In this document: positions 1-7,923 of the stretch, piece after piece
Layout of the letters: every line of letters begins with the position of its first letter
Position numbering within the stretch: the stretch's first letter is position 1
NCBI GenBank assembly: GCA_017520185.1
Contig: JAFXGO010000032.1
Span: 1 to 36,869 of the forward strand
Source: Elusimicrobiaceae bacterium
GTDB taxonomy: Bacteria > Elusimicrobiota > Elusimicrobia > Elusimicrobiales > Elusimicrobiaceae
Reading direction: 5' to 3'
DNA length: 36,869 nt
Position numbers and translations under genes: made by a program
Notes under the pieces: generated by a model
What the model saw: the letters and a program-made list of their open reading frames with translations, nothing else
What the model was told of the DNA's origin: nothing
Database searches by the model: none

Positions 1-367
1 AGCGTTCTTCGTGCATTTTTTCAATTTTGGCTACCAATTCAAACAAGCAAGCCAAGCGGGTGAAACCTTCTTCTCTGGCGGTTTTGGCAAAACCGGCATA
101 CATGTCGGTCCATTCATAGTTTTCGCCTTGGGCGGCATCTAACAAGTTGGCAGCGGTTTCAGGGATTTTGCCGTCATGCAATTCTTTAAACCAAATTTTG
201 GCGTGTTCTTTTTCGTTGTTGGCGGTTTCTTCAAAGATTTTGGCAATTTGCACATAACCTTCTTTTTTTGCCTTAGAAGCGTAGTAGGTGTATTTGTTGC
301 GAGCTTGAGATTCTCCGGCAAAAGCGGCCCAGAGATTTTTTTCGGTTTGGGATCCTTTCAATTCCAT
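1..367 (-). CDS. rbr: Rubrerythrin, N-terminal part (cut by window edge)
   Basis: The first 122 codons of a rubrerythrin are visible; the rest lies beyond base 1. Rubrerythrins are cytosolic non-haem iron proteins that reduce hydrogen peroxide in anaerobes. The visible part is the ferritin-like diiron domain: an [12 protein letters not shown] motif (ligand Glu19) and [14 protein letters not shown] (Glu and His ligands at about 47-55), followed by the start of the second helix pair. The C-terminal rubredoxin-like zinc-ribbon region would be outside the window, so its presence cannot be checked. The start ATG at 365-367 has an AGGAG ribosome site just upstream. It lies 30 bp downstream of perR on the same strand, so the two probably form a peroxide-responsive operon. 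Confidence 0.93.
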   Translation of the reverse strand, partial: MELKGSQTEKNLWAAFAGESQARNKYTYYASKAKKEGYVQIAKIFEETANNEKEHAKIWFKELHDGKIPETAANLLDAAQGENYEWTDMYAGFAKTAREEGFTRLACLFELVAKIEKMHEER

Positions 368-397
368 ATTTTCTCCTATATATTAAGGTACAACAAT

Positions 398-865
398 TTA
401 ATTTTTCACATCGTTTACTGCTTTACTGCAGTGTTTGCAAATCCCATGAAATTGCAGATTTACATTTTTTACTTCTCCAAATTCTTTTACTTGATCGTCT
501 GTCCAAAAAGAGTCTTTTCCAAAAGTGGGAAAAATATCATACACTTCTCCACATTCCATACAGACGAAGTGATAATGCGGATTCAAATCCGCATCAAAAC
601 GTGCTTTATTAGAAAGCCCCACCCGAAACACCACCCCTGCTTCTTCCATGGAAGAAAGTGTACGATATACGGTGTCCAACGATATATTGGGCATCTTTTG
701 ACGCACACATTGAAAAACCTTTTCCACGCTGGGGTGCTCTTTGGACTGCGCCAATGCTCTGAATATTTCTATTCGTTGGTTAGTCACGCGCAAAGCACAC
801 TTGCGGCAAAGTTTCTTAAAGCCGTCTATTCTTTCATTAATATTTGTTTGTCGAAGGGCTTGCAT
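398..865 (-). CDS. perR: Fur-family peroxide regulator PerR
   Basis: A 155-residue Fur-family repressor. An N-terminal winged helix (about 15-85) is followed by a dimerisation domain. The structural zinc cysteines form two CxxC pairs: C102/C105 and C143/C146. The five regulatory-metal ligands of Bacillus PerR (H37, D85, H91, H93, D104) align with H44, D91, H97, H99 and D110 with nearly the same spacing. The RFD...HYH block with Asp is PerR-like rather than Fur-like. Metal-catalysed oxidation of such His ligands releases the repressor from DNA (family knowledge). It sits directly upstream of rubrerythrin, a typical PerR target, and has a PerR-type palindrome 15 bp before its own start, which suggests autoregulation of a perR-rbr operon. 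AAGGA precedes the ATG. Confidence 0.9.
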   Translation of the reverse strand: MQALRQTNINERIDGFKKLCRKCALRVTNQRIEIFRALAQSKEHPSVEKVFQCVRQKMPNISLDTVYRTLSSMEEAGVVFRVGLSNKARFDADLNPHYHFVCMECGEVYDIFPTFGKDSFWTDDQVKEFGEVKNVNLQFHGICKHCSKAVNDVKN

Positions 866-879
866 ATGTTTTTCCTTTT

Positions 880-894
880 TAAGAATTATTCTTA
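880..894 (-). promoter_or_regulatory. PerR/Fur-type operator (7-1-7 palindrome)
   Basis: TAAGAAT-T-ATTCTTA is a perfect 7-1-7 inverted repeat. It has the geometry of the Bacillus PerR box (TTATAATnATTATAA) and lies between the predicted -10 of perR and its start codon, overlapping the expected transcription start. Binding there would block the perR-rubrerythrin transcript. Symmetry and position are seen; the PerR assignment is inference. Confidence 0.75.
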
Positions 895-899
895 CAAAG

Positions 900-928
900 A
901 GTATAGCATTTCTAATCTTTTTTTACAA
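900..928 (-). promoter_or_regulatory. Promoter of perR-rbr
   Basis: On the minus strand a -35-like TTGTAA (923-928) is separated by 17 bp from TATACT (900-905), which has the TGn extension. The predicted start of transcription falls inside the palindrome at 880-894. Confidence 0.65.
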
Positions 929-960
929 GCAAAAAATTTTGTATTTTTTTTACCTTTTTA

Positions 961-969
961 TGTTAAAAT
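961..969 (+). promoter_or_regulatory. Extended -10 upstream of the PNPOx-like gene
   Basis: TG-T-TAAAAT (-10 at 964-969) matches the extended -10 pattern used repeatedly in this window. It would give a leader of roughly 40 nt before the ATG at 1018. No good -35 is seen. Confidence 0.4.
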
Positions 970-1017
970 TTAACTAAGTAATAAAGATTATCTATAAAGA
1001 TGAGGAAAAGTAAAAAT

Positions 1018-1608
1018 ATGAATCCTAAAATAGCTTACAATAAAGCATTAAAATTGATACAAAGAACCACATGGGTTTTGTGTACGGTTGTTTCTTCTTC
1101 TGACGGTTGGGCGGACCATTCTTACAGGACCAATTTTGCCAACGTAAACAGATATCCTTCATTGGCCAAAGAAATAGATTACACCAAATTGGAAAATTAT
1201 TTTCCCATCAATAAATATTCTACGCGTTTAGTCAGCATTTTAAATTCTCCTAAAACAACACTCTATTTTTATGATATCACTACAGGAGAAATCTGCCAAT
1301 TAAAAGGAAAAACAAGCCTCGTAGAAAGTGCCAAAAGACGCATAAAACTTTGGCAACCGGAATGGGAACGGCAATTTCCGGAAGGACCTACTGATGAAGA
1401 TTATATGTTATTGCATTTCCAAACGGAATGGCTGCAATATTATGATGGTTGTTCCGACTCTTTTTGGGGTTTGTTAAAAGATGCTTTAGCCGGTAAAGCC
1501 ACCAATCTGCCACTGCTTCCTTCCAAGAAAAATGTTTGGCCGGCCAGGAATATTAATTTAAGAGCTGATGCAAAAAGGAAAAACTCAAAAGAAGCAAGTA
1601 AAAAATAA
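1018..1608 (+). CDS. Pyridoxamine 5'-phosphate oxidase-like protein (general stress protein 26 type)
   Basis: A 196-residue protein of the FMN-binding split-barrel superfamily. Two regions support this: an early strand region around TTWVLCTVVSSSDGWADHSYR, and the late block with IKLWQPEWERQFPEGP followed by DEDYMLLHFQTEWLQYYDG. The latter matches the 'W.p....fPeGpdDpd..ll.v.pe.a.ywd' pattern of general-stress-protein-26-like PNPOx proteins. The substrate is unknown; family members bind flavins and are often linked to stress, but true PNP oxidase activity is unlikely. I prefer the ATG at 1018 because GAGGA lies 11 bp upstream; the in-frame ATG at 1000 has no clear ribosome site. It is divergent from perR-rbr and shares that intergenic region, so a link to redox stress is possible but not shown. 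Confidence 0.75.
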   Translation: MNPKIAYNKALKLIQRTTWVLCTVVSSSDGWADHSYRTNFANVNRYPSLAKEIDYTKLENYFPINKYSTRLVSILNSPKTTLYFYDITTGEICQLKGKTSLVESAKRRIKLWQPEWERQFPEGPTDEDYMLLHFQTEWLQYYDGCSDSFWGLLKDALAGKATNLPLLPSKKNVWPARNINLRADAKRKNSKEASKK

Positions 1609-1614
1609 TTTTAC

Positions 1615-1650
1615 AAACGGTGACCATTTTATAAAGGCCACCGTTTTTGT
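1615..1650 (+). terminator. Terminator after the PNPOx-like gene
   Basis: AAACGGTG (1615-1622) pairs with CACCGTTT (1639-1646), with two more inner pairs, followed by a T run. The T run continues directly into the -10 of the next gene. Confidence 0.75.
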
Positions 1651-1656
1651 TATACT
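1648..1656 (+). promoter_or_regulatory. Extended -10 of a predicted leaderless transcript
   Basis: TG-T-TATACT ends 6 nt before the ATG at 1663. Transcription would start at about the A of the start codon, and no Shine-Dalgarno is present. The preceding terminator T run abuts it. Confidence 0.6.
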
Positions 1657-1662
1657 GAGTTG

Positions 1663-2841
1663 ATGCATCAAAAACAAACGGAAATATGGCATAGCATTAT
1701 TATCGGGGCAGGAGCATCGGGGCTTTTTTGCGCCGGCTCTTTTGCTGCACCTAAATTAGTGTTGGAGCATAATGACCGCGCCGGAAAAAAACTCTCCGTC
1801 ACCGGCGGAGGAAAGTGTAATTTTACCAACTTATTTGTTTCCTCTAATGATTATATATCCTCACAAAAACATTTTTGTAAAAATGCTCTGGCTGCTTTTC
1901 GGCCGGAACATTTTACCCGCCTTTTAACACAAGAGAAAATCCCTTTTTATGAAAAAGAAAAAGGACAACTCTTTACACATGACGCCAAAGAAATTGTCCG
2001 CTTGTTGGAAAAACGCGCCAAAAAACAAAACACCACTTTTTCTTACAACACCCAAGTACTTGCTATTGAAAAAGAAAAAGATTTCTTTAAAGTACAAACT
2101 TCCAAAGGCATTTTCCTTGCCTATCATGTTATCATCGCCAGCGGAGCCATATCTTATCCGGCTTTGGGAGCCAGCGGATTTGCGTTTCAAACGGCACAAT
2201 CTTTGGGAATCAATGTAATTCCTATTCGCCCCGCTTTAGTAGGCCTGCGCTTGGCAGAACCCTACAAATCCATTTGTCGAAGTTTGGCCGGCAATAGCCT
2301 TAATGTCACCATTAAAACATCAATAAGGACGGAAGATGGACAACTGCTTTTTACACACGATGGTATCAGCGGACCGGCGGTATTACAGAGTTCGCTATTT
2401 TGGAACGAAGGAGAAAAAATCAGCATTAACTTTATCCCTCAAATAAATGTACTGGAATTTTTAAAAAGTAATAAAAACAAAAAAGAAACTCTTTCAAAAA
2501 TTTTATCTCCTTATATTTCTGCCAAAATAGCCAAATTGTTTTTGGCAGAGATTGATGTGCCTGCTTGTAATGCCAGTAAAGAAATTTTAATACAGGCTGC
2601 CACGCGTTTAAACAAGTTTGAATGTGTGCCGACGGGAACAGCCGGATATACCAAAGCAGAGGTGACGGCAGGGGGGATAGATCCTCGCTCCGTAGATTCT
2701 CACTCTATGCAAAGTAAAAATATAGAAGGGTTATTTATTATCGGAGAGGCTTTAGATGTGACAGGCCGCGTAGGCGGATTTAATTTGCATTGGGCTTGGG
2801 CTAGTGCTCATCTTTGCGCACAACACTTGTGCAAATCATAA
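1663..2841 (+). CDS. BaiN/HI0933-family FAD-dependent oxidoreductase
   Basis: A 392-residue flavoprotein. The N-terminal dinucleotide-binding motif IIIGAGASG (residues 12-20) is followed by the family signature VTGGGKCNFTN. The C-terminal block GLFIIGEALDVTGRVGGFN with HWAWASAH is typical of HI0933/YhiN/BaiN proteins. These bind FAD; the best known member, BaiN of bile-acid-degrading clostridia, reduces steroid intermediates, but most homologues have no known substrate, so none is assigned here. An upstream in-frame TTG at 1660 is possible, but ATG 1663 fits better with the -10 placed 6 nt before it. There is no ribosome binding site, so initiation is probably leaderless. Length is normal for the family. 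Confidence 0.88.
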   Translation: MHQKQTEIWHSIIIGAGASGLFCAGSFAAPKLVLEHNDRAGKKLSVTGGGKCNFTNLFVSSNDYISSQKHFCKNALAAFRPEHFTRLLTQEKIPFYEKEKGQLFTHDAKEIVRLLEKRAKKQNTTFSYNTQVLAIEKEKDFFKVQTSKGIFLAYHVIIASGAISYPALGASGFAFQTAQSLGINVIPIRPALVGLRLAEPYKSICRSLAGNSLNVTIKTSIRTEDGQLLFTHDGISGPAVLQSSLFWNEGEKISINFIPQINVLEFLKSNKNKKETLSKILSPYISAKIAKLFLAEIDVPACNASKEILIQAATRLNKFECVPTGTAGYTKAEVTAGGIDPRSVDSHSMQSKNIEGLFIIGEALDVTGRVGGFNLHWAWASAHLCAQHLCKS

Positions 2842-2868
2842 AAAATATGTTTGTATAAAGATAGATTT

Positions 2869-2877
2869 TGATATAAT
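2869..2877 (+). promoter_or_regulatory. Extended -10 for the membrane protein gene
   Basis: TG-A-TATAAT (-10 at 2872-2877), with a purine-rich ribosome site (AAGGA) and the ATG at 2895. The predicted leader is only about 11 nt. Confidence 0.6.
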
Positions 2878-2894
2878 AAAAAAAAGGAAAAAAT

Positions 2895-4067
2895 ATGGAA
2901 TTTACAAAAGGACATCACTCTATTTTACGTCTTATCTGTATCAGTTTAAAAGCTGCGAACCAGTCCTTCGGTTCTATTATTGCCTCTGTTTTGTTAGTGG
3001 CATTATTTAATGTATTATTGTTTGGCATCGTATTTGGTGTAAGTTTTCTTAGTCCCATTATTGGCGCCATTTTAAACATTCCTGTTTCAATACTTTCCAG
3101 CTTTGTCGGATTAGTGCTCCCAATGGCTATGATTTTGATTTTGGCCTGCAAAATAGAGAAAAAGGGAATCAGTGCCTATGACGCGCTAACATCTTCCATT
3201 ATGCCTTCTCTTTATTACATTGTTAGTGCTATCATCTTATCCATACCGCCGGCCATTCTGCTTATTGCGGCTTGTTTATCAAAGTCTACCACTGTAATAC
3301 TATTGTCTTACCTTGTTATTTTGCTTGCATACTTACCCTTTATGTTTTTGCAACCGGCATTGGTGTTGCGTCAGCTTGGCCCCATCGAAGCATTAAAATA
3401 TTCTTGGGAAATGGGCACTAAAAACTATTTAAAACTCTTGGCTATTTTATTTACCGTTCTCTTAACGGCTGTTATCGCCATCTTGGCTATTTTCTGTCTC
3501 ATTAAAGCCATGAAACCGGAGTTAATTCTCTCATTAACCACTATACCTGCCCAATTTTGGCCGTTTTTTATCACTTCCTATTTGAATCAGATTTCTTTAC
3601 CTTTATTGATTACCGGTATTGTGATATTGGTAGCATTGTATGCCTTTGTGTTTGTCTTTATGATGGCATTCTTAACCGCTTTATTCTTAGATTTCGATGC
3701 TGAATTTAGCATCTTCGGAAATAGAGATACAGATTCTCCGCTCTTGCAGGAAAATCCGGCAGAAACGCCTGAGTTTTCTCAGCAAAAGCCGGATCATCAT
3801 CACGTTTCTGTGCAACATGAAGCGGTACAGGCCGAATTAGTGGACGAACATACCTCAGGCCATTTAGAACAAGTCTACAATCCGCAAGAACATTTGGATC
3901 GCGCGGTTGATCAAGAAGAAGACCGCATGCCAACTATTTTATTTGATGAAGAAATGATGAAGCAGTTAGCAGAAAACGAAAGACAAATGCGCGAACGTAA
4001 AGAACGTGCACAACAAAAAGACGATGATACTCCGGATAGTATCAAAATGTCTGACAAAACTTTATGA
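2895..4067 (+). CDS. Integral membrane protein with acidic cytoplasmic tail
   Basis: A 390-residue protein. Residues about 25-268 hold around six hydrophobic segments (near 25-53, 56-86, 106-129, 132-158, 179-204 and 236-268). A polar segment between the fourth and fifth contains QLGPIEALKYSWEMGTKNY, which resembles the conserved loop of DUF975/YciC-like and GlpF-associated membrane proteins. Residues 270-390 form a charged, Glu/Asp/His/Gln-rich tail, probably disordered, with many Arg and Lys near the end. I do not recognise a specific function; a general envelope or membrane-organising role is only a guess. AAGGA precedes the ATG. A short ORF overlaps its stop codon. Confidence 0.75.
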   Translation: MEFTKGHHSILRLICISLKAANQSFGSIIASVLLVALFNVLLFGIVFGVSFLSPIIGAILNIPVSILSSFVGLVLPMAMILILACKIEKKGISAYDALTSSIMPSLYYIVSAIILSIPPAILLIAACLSKSTTVILLSYLVILLAYLPFMFLQPALVLRQLGPIEALKYSWEMGTKNYLKLLAILFTVLLTAVIAILAIFCLIKAMKPELILSLTTIPAQFWPFFITSYLNQISLPLLITGIVILVALYAFVFVFMMAFLTALFLDFDAEFSIFGNRDTDSPLLQENPAETPEFSQQKPDHHHVSVQHEAVQAELVDEHTSGHLEQVYNPQEHLDRAVDQEEDRMPTILFDEEMMKQLAENERQMRERKERAQQKDDDTPDSIKMSDKTL

Positions 4068-4162
4068 TAAAACCTAAACCTTGCATTGCTTGCACTGTTT
4101 CCGCTGATCAAGCAGCGAGTTCGGTTTTGCCGTACAAAAAAGTATATGTAAATTTTAATTAG
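4064..4162 (+). CDS. Possible 32-residue small protein with CxxC
   Basis: An ATG overlaps the stop of the preceding gene (ATGA), which could allow translational coupling. The frame runs 32 codons to TAG and encodes MIKPKPCIACTVSADQ followed by a short Tyr/Lys-rich end, with one CxxC pair. The TAG overlaps the first bases of the hairpin that follows. No homologue is recognised, and chance is a real alternative for so short a frame. Confidence 0.25.
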   Translation: MIKPKPCIACTVSADQAASSVLPYKKVYVNFN

Positions 4163-4192
4163 GGAGAGCCCGATAGGGGCCCTCCCTTTTTT
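4161..4192 (+). terminator. Hairpin terminator upstream of the first Na/Pi transporter copy
   Basis: AGGGAG (4161-4166) pairs with CTCCCT (4182-4187). The inner arms GCCC and GGGC enclose GATAG, and six T follow. It ends the preceding operon but lies only about 30 bp before the next ATG. A related version recurs before the second transporter copy, so it may also act as an attenuator. Confidence 0.75.
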
Positions 4193-4223
4193 ATAGATAT
4201 CAAAAAGAATAAAAGGAGAAAAA

Positions 4224-6032
4224 ATGAAAGCAGTATTACTTACGCTGAACCTGCTGGGAGGAATGGGAATATTCCTCTATGGTATGAAAATTATGAGCGA
4301 CGGCTTGCAGAAAATGGCCGGCGTCAAGATGAGACAAATGCTCTCTATCGCGACGACAAACCGCTTTGCGGCTACGTTCTCAGGCATGTTAGTGACAGCC
4401 ATCATACAGGCCTCCGGTGCTACTACCGTCATGGTGGTGGGCTTTACCAGTGCCGGACTTTTAACATTGACCCAAGCCTTAGGAGTTATTTTCGGAGCCA
4501 ATATCGGCACGACAATGACGGCGTGGATTGTGAGTTTGTTTGGTTTTAAAATTCAAATTTCACTGTTTGCCTTACCCGTTATTGCTATTGGTTTCTTTAG
4601 TCAATTTTTACCCTCTAAATGGGTCTCCGTACGACGTATAGGAGAGGCAGCCATCGGGTTTGGTTTACTGTTCTTGGGTTTAGACATCATGAAAAACACC
4701 ATTCCGGCAGACTTTGCCCAAAGTCCATTTGTGGTCAACTGGCTTTCCAAACTCACACCGGATACGATTTGGAGTTTGATGGGGGTTATTTTAATCGGCA
4801 GTGTTTTGACCGTAATCTTGCAGTCGTCCAGCGCGGTCATGGCCATGACACTTACTTGTGCCGCTGCCGGAATCATCAACTTCCCGACGGCTTGTGCCTT
4901 AGTGTTGGGGGAAAATATAGGCACCACCATTACGGCCAATTTTGCCGCTATCGGAGCAAGTAAAAATGCACAACGTGCCGCGTTAGGTCACTTTTTGTTT
5001 AACTTTTTAGGTGTCGTTTGGGTCAGTTTGATTTTCAATTATTTTGTACAGTGGGTAGACTGGCTCGTGCCTGGCAACCCTTCCTCTATGGACCCGGAAT
5101 CTTTAACCAGTGTTTTGCCGTATCACATTTCCGCATTTCATACGGTTTTTAATATCTTAAACACACTCATTATGTTGGCTTTCCTCAAACAATTGGCCAA
5201 GCTGACCATGATTATTATTCCAAAAAACAAACGTGAAGACAAACATAGCGATACGGAACTAGTGTATCTTAACACACGCTTGAACCAAACACCGGAATTG
5301 GCCATCGTCACCGCGCGCAAAGAAGTGGAACGTATGATGCAGTTTGTATCTAAACTTGTAGACAAACTTATTTACGCCATGAAAACTGATGATGAAAAAC
5401 TCTTTGAACGTTTGATTGCCGATGCTAAAGAAATGGAGCACACTACAGACGTATTGGAGCATAAAATCAACACCTATTTGACGCAACTGACTCATGGCAA
5501 CTTATCCCGCCATGCCATTGCTCAAACGGTAGCCCTTATTGATTTGACCAACAGCATCGAAGGGATGGGGGACTGCGGTGAAAAAATTGCCCGTATTTTG
5601 GAAAAATTCTGTCATACTAATCCGGCTTGCTTTACGGAAAAAGATTTGGAAAATATGGAAAGAATTGCCAAAAAGACCAAAGAAAATATTAAACATGCCC
5701 GTTTAACAGTATCTTTCTTTCCTAATATCGCCTCCCAAAATAAAGAACAGGCGGGCAAATTGTTTGAAACTGCCGTCAAGAATGAAGAAAAACTCAATGC
5801 CATGCGCAAAGAGCTTCGCTCCGAGCGCAATGAGCGTATTTCCAGCGGTGAGTTAAAAGTAAGTCCGTCTTCTATTACGGCTTACGGTGATGTTTTAAAC
5901 AATTTTGAACGTATGGGAGACTATGCTATGCGCATCATTGATAGCGTACTGCGCATGAAAATCGTGGGGGTAGACGAAAAAAATCCCGTCAGCGGTATGC
6001 CCACACCAACCAACAACGAACCGATTGCATAA
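4224..6032 (+). CDS. Na+/phosphate cotransporter with PhoU-like domain, copy 1
   Basis: A 602-residue NptA/YjbB-type transporter (PF02690 family; inner membrane, Na+-coupled phosphate movement). Residues 1-330 carry two inverted membrane repeats; residues about 345-580 form a helical PhoU-like domain with the EMEHTTDVLEHKIN and NNFERMGDYAMRI blocks. The second repeat has the canonical motif LQSSSAV (Gln200-Ser203). In the first repeat the motif reads QASGATT (Gln62-Ala63-Ser64-Gly65) where the sister copy has QSSSATT. In the eukaryotic NaPi-II relatives these serines line the Na/Pi site, so copy 1 may differ in ion coupling, substrate or activity. It starts after AAGGAG and is followed by its paralogue. 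Confidence 0.9.
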   Translation: MKAVLLTLNLLGGMGIFLYGMKIMSDGLQKMAGVKMRQMLSIATTNRFAATFSGMLVTAIIQASGATTVMVVGFTSAGLLTLTQALGVIFGANIGTTMTAWIVSLFGFKIQISLFALPVIAIGFFSQFLPSKWVSVRRIGEAAIGFGLLFLGLDIMKNTIPADFAQSPFVVNWLSKLTPDTIWSLMGVILIGSVLTVILQSSSAVMAMTLTCAAAGIINFPTACALVLGENIGTTITANFAAIGASKNAQRAALGHFLFNFLGVVWVSLIFNYFVQWVDWLVPGNPSSMDPESLTSVLPYHISAFHTVFNILNTLIMLAFLKQLAKLTMIIIPKNKREDKHSDTELVYLNTRLNQTPELAIVTARKEVERMMQFVSKLVDKLIYAMKTDDEKLFERLIADAKEMEHTTDVLEHKINTYLTQLTHGNLSRHAIAQTVALIDLTNSIEGMGDCGEKIARILEKFCHTNPACFTEKDLENMERIAKKTKENIKHARLTVSFFPNIASQNKEQAGKLFETAVKNEEKLNAMRKELRSERNERISSGELKVSPSSITAYGDVLNNFERMGDYAMRIIDSVLRMKIVGVDEKNPVSGMPTPTNNEPIA

Positions 6033-6041
6033 TTATTAAAA

Positions 6042-6072
6042 AGGGATAGCCCGATGGAGGCCTCCCTTTTTT
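6042..6072 (+). terminator. Hairpin between the two transporter copies
   Basis: AGGGA (6042-6046) pairs with TCCCT (6063-6067), with a short inner GCC/GGC stem, then six T. It is a diverged copy of the hairpin at 4161 and keeps the same downstream spacer and ribosome site. It may reduce read-through into copy 2. Confidence 0.65.
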
Positions 6073-6103
6073 ATAGATATCAAAAAGAATAAAAGGATAA
6101 AAA

Positions 6104-7912
6104 ATGAAAGCAGTATTACTTACGCTGAACCTGCTGGGAGGACTGGCCATATTCCTCTACGGCATGAAATTGATGAGCGACGGCTTACAAAAAATGGCCG
6201 GTGTCAAGATGAGACAAATGCTCTCTATTGCCACCACGAACCGCTTTGCGGCCACTTTCTCGGGCATGTTGGTGACTTCTATTATTCAGTCTTCCAGCGC
6301 CACTACTGTCATGGTAGTAGGCTTTACCAGTGCCGGACTTTTAACCCTCTATCAAGCCTTAGGAGTTATTTTCGGAGCCAATATCGGCACGACGATGACG
6401 GCATGGATTGTGAGTTTGTTCGGCTTTAAAATGCAAATTTCTCTGTTTGCCCTGCCCGTTATTGCCATTGGGTTCTTTAGCCAATTTTTACCCTCTAAAT
6501 GGGTGGCTATTCGACGCATCGGCGAAGCGGCTATCGGGTTTGGTTTACTATTCTTGGGTTTAGACATCATGAAAAACACCATTCCGGCAGACTTTGCCCA
6601 AAATCCGTTTGTGGTCAACTGGCTCTCTAAACTCACTCCGGACACAGCACTAAGCCTGATTGCCATTATTTTAACAGGTGCTATTTTGACCGTTATTTTA
6701 CAATCCTCCAGCGCGGTCATGGCTATGGTTCTGACCTGTGCCGCTGCCGGAATCATCAACTTCCCGACGGCTTGTGCCTTAGTGTTGGGGGAAAATATCG
6801 GCACCACTATTACAGCTAACTTAGCCGCCATCGGAGCAAGCAAAAATGCCCGTCGTGCTGCCGTAGGCCACTTCTTATTTAACTTTTTGGGTGTGATTTG
6901 GGTAGGCTTAATCTTTAAGCATTTTATTGCTTTGGTAGATTGGTTTATTCCCGGTGCGCCATACGGTACCGATACGGAAATATTAAACAGTGTGCTTCCG
7001 TATCACATTTCTGCTTTCCACACAGTATTTAACATCTTAAATACGATGATCATGTTGGCTTTCCTGAAACAGCTTGCCAAACTGACCATGATTATCATTC
7101 CAAAAAGCAAACGTGAAGACAAACATAGCGATACGGAGCTGGTATATTTGGCCACCCATTTCAATCAAACGCCGGAACTGGCTATCGTCACGGCGCGCAA
7201 AGAAGTGGAACGCATGATGAAATTTGTTTCCAAATTGGTAGACAAGCTCATTTATGCTATTAAAACCGATGATGAAAAACTCTTTGAACGTTTGATTGCC
7301 GATGCTAAAGAAATGGAGCACACTACAGACGTATTAGAGCACAAAATCAATACTTATCTGACACAAATGACACACGGCAACCTCTCCCGCCATGCCATTG
7401 CTCAAACGGTAGCCCTTATTGATTTGACCAACAGCATTGAAGGTATGGGCGACTGCGGAGAAAAAATTGCCCGTATTTTGGAAAAATTCTGCCATACTAA
7501 TCCGGCTTGCTTTACGGAAAAAGATTTGGAAAATATGGAGCTTATTGCCAAACAAACCAAAAACAATATCAAACATGCCCGTTTGACCGTAGCTCAATTT
7601 CCCAATATTGCCACGCAAGATAAAGACCATGCCGCCAAGCTCTTTGAAACAGCCGTTAAGAATGAGGAAAAACTCAATGCTATGCGCAAAGAGCTTCGCT
7701 CCGAGCGCAATGAGCGTATTTCCAGCGGTGAGTTGAAGGCCAGTCCGTCTTCTATTACGGCTTATGGTGATGTTTTAAACAATTTTGAACGCATGGGAGA
7801 CTATGCTATGCGCGTCACCGAAAGTGTACTGCGCACAAAAATTGCGGGGGTAGACGAAAAAAATCCCGTCAGCGGTATGCCTACACCAACCAACAACGAA
7901 CCGATTGCATAA
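6104..7912 (+). CDS. Na+/phosphate cotransporter with PhoU-like domain, copy 2
   Basis: A 602-residue paralogue of the preceding gene, with the same domain order: two inverted membrane repeats (1-330) and a C-terminal PhoU-like helical domain (about 345-580). It keeps the canonical QSSS motif in both repeats (QSSSATT at 62-68 and QSSSAV at 200-205), so it looks like the fully standard member of the pair. PhoU-fused NptA-type proteins are thought to couple phosphate transport to a PhoU-like regulatory module (family knowledge). AAGGA precedes the ATG. A small DUF1232 gene follows after 11 bp, probably on the same transcript. Confidence 0.92.
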   Translation: MKAVLLTLNLLGGLAIFLYGMKLMSDGLQKMAGVKMRQMLSIATTNRFAATFSGMLVTSIIQSSSATTVMVVGFTSAGLLTLYQALGVIFGANIGTTMTAWIVSLFGFKMQISLFALPVIAIGFFSQFLPSKWVAIRRIGEAAIGFGLLFLGLDIMKNTIPADFAQNPFVVNWLSKLTPDTALSLIAIILTGAILTVILQSSSAVMAMVLTCAAAGIINFPTACALVLGENIGTTITANLAAIGASKNARRAAVGHFLFNFLGVIWVGLIFKHFIALVDWFIPGAPYGTDTEILNSVLPYHISAFHTVFNILNTMIMLAFLKQLAKLTMIIIPKSKREDKHSDTELVYLATHFNQTPELAIVTARKEVERMMKFVSKLVDKLIYAIKTDDEKLFERLIADAKEMEHTTDVLEHKINTYLTQMTHGNLSRHAIAQTVALIDLTNSIEGMGDCGEKIARILEKFCHTNPACFTEKDLENMELIAKQTKNNIKHARLTVAQFPNIATQDKDHAAKLFETAVKNEEKLNAMRKELRSERNERISSGELKASPSSITAYGDVLNNFERMGDYAMRVTESVLRTKIAGVDEKNPVSGMPTPTNNEPIA

Positions 7913-7923
7913 CGAGGTAGATT

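Larger units (their letters stand above)
4161..7912 (+). repeat. Tandem duplication of Na/Pi transporter gene plus upstream hairpin
   Basis: Two units of about 1.88 kb follow each other: hairpin, the spacer 'tatagatatcaaaaagaat', ribosome site and a 602-codon gene. Both genes have the same length with no indel. Identity is patchy: stretches such as 5395-5459 and 7275-7339 are identical, while others differ at most third positions. This suggests an old duplication partly homogenised by gene conversion (inference). Confidence 0.93.

Noticed and set aside
176-973. A 265-codon plus-strand frame opposite rubrerythrin and perR
   Set aside because: It is antisense to two clear genes, Phe/Leu/Tyr-rich as expected for reverse reading, and has no ribosome site or family resemblance.
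1000-1017. Upstream ATG for the PNPOx-like gene
   Set aside because: The GAGGA that best fits a ribosome site lies downstream of this ATG and serves the ATG at 1018.
6352-6843. A 163-codon antisense frame in Na/Pi transporter copy 2
   Set aside because: A matching shorter frame lies antisense in copy 1, as expected from duplication. The composition is that of reversed membrane-protein codons.
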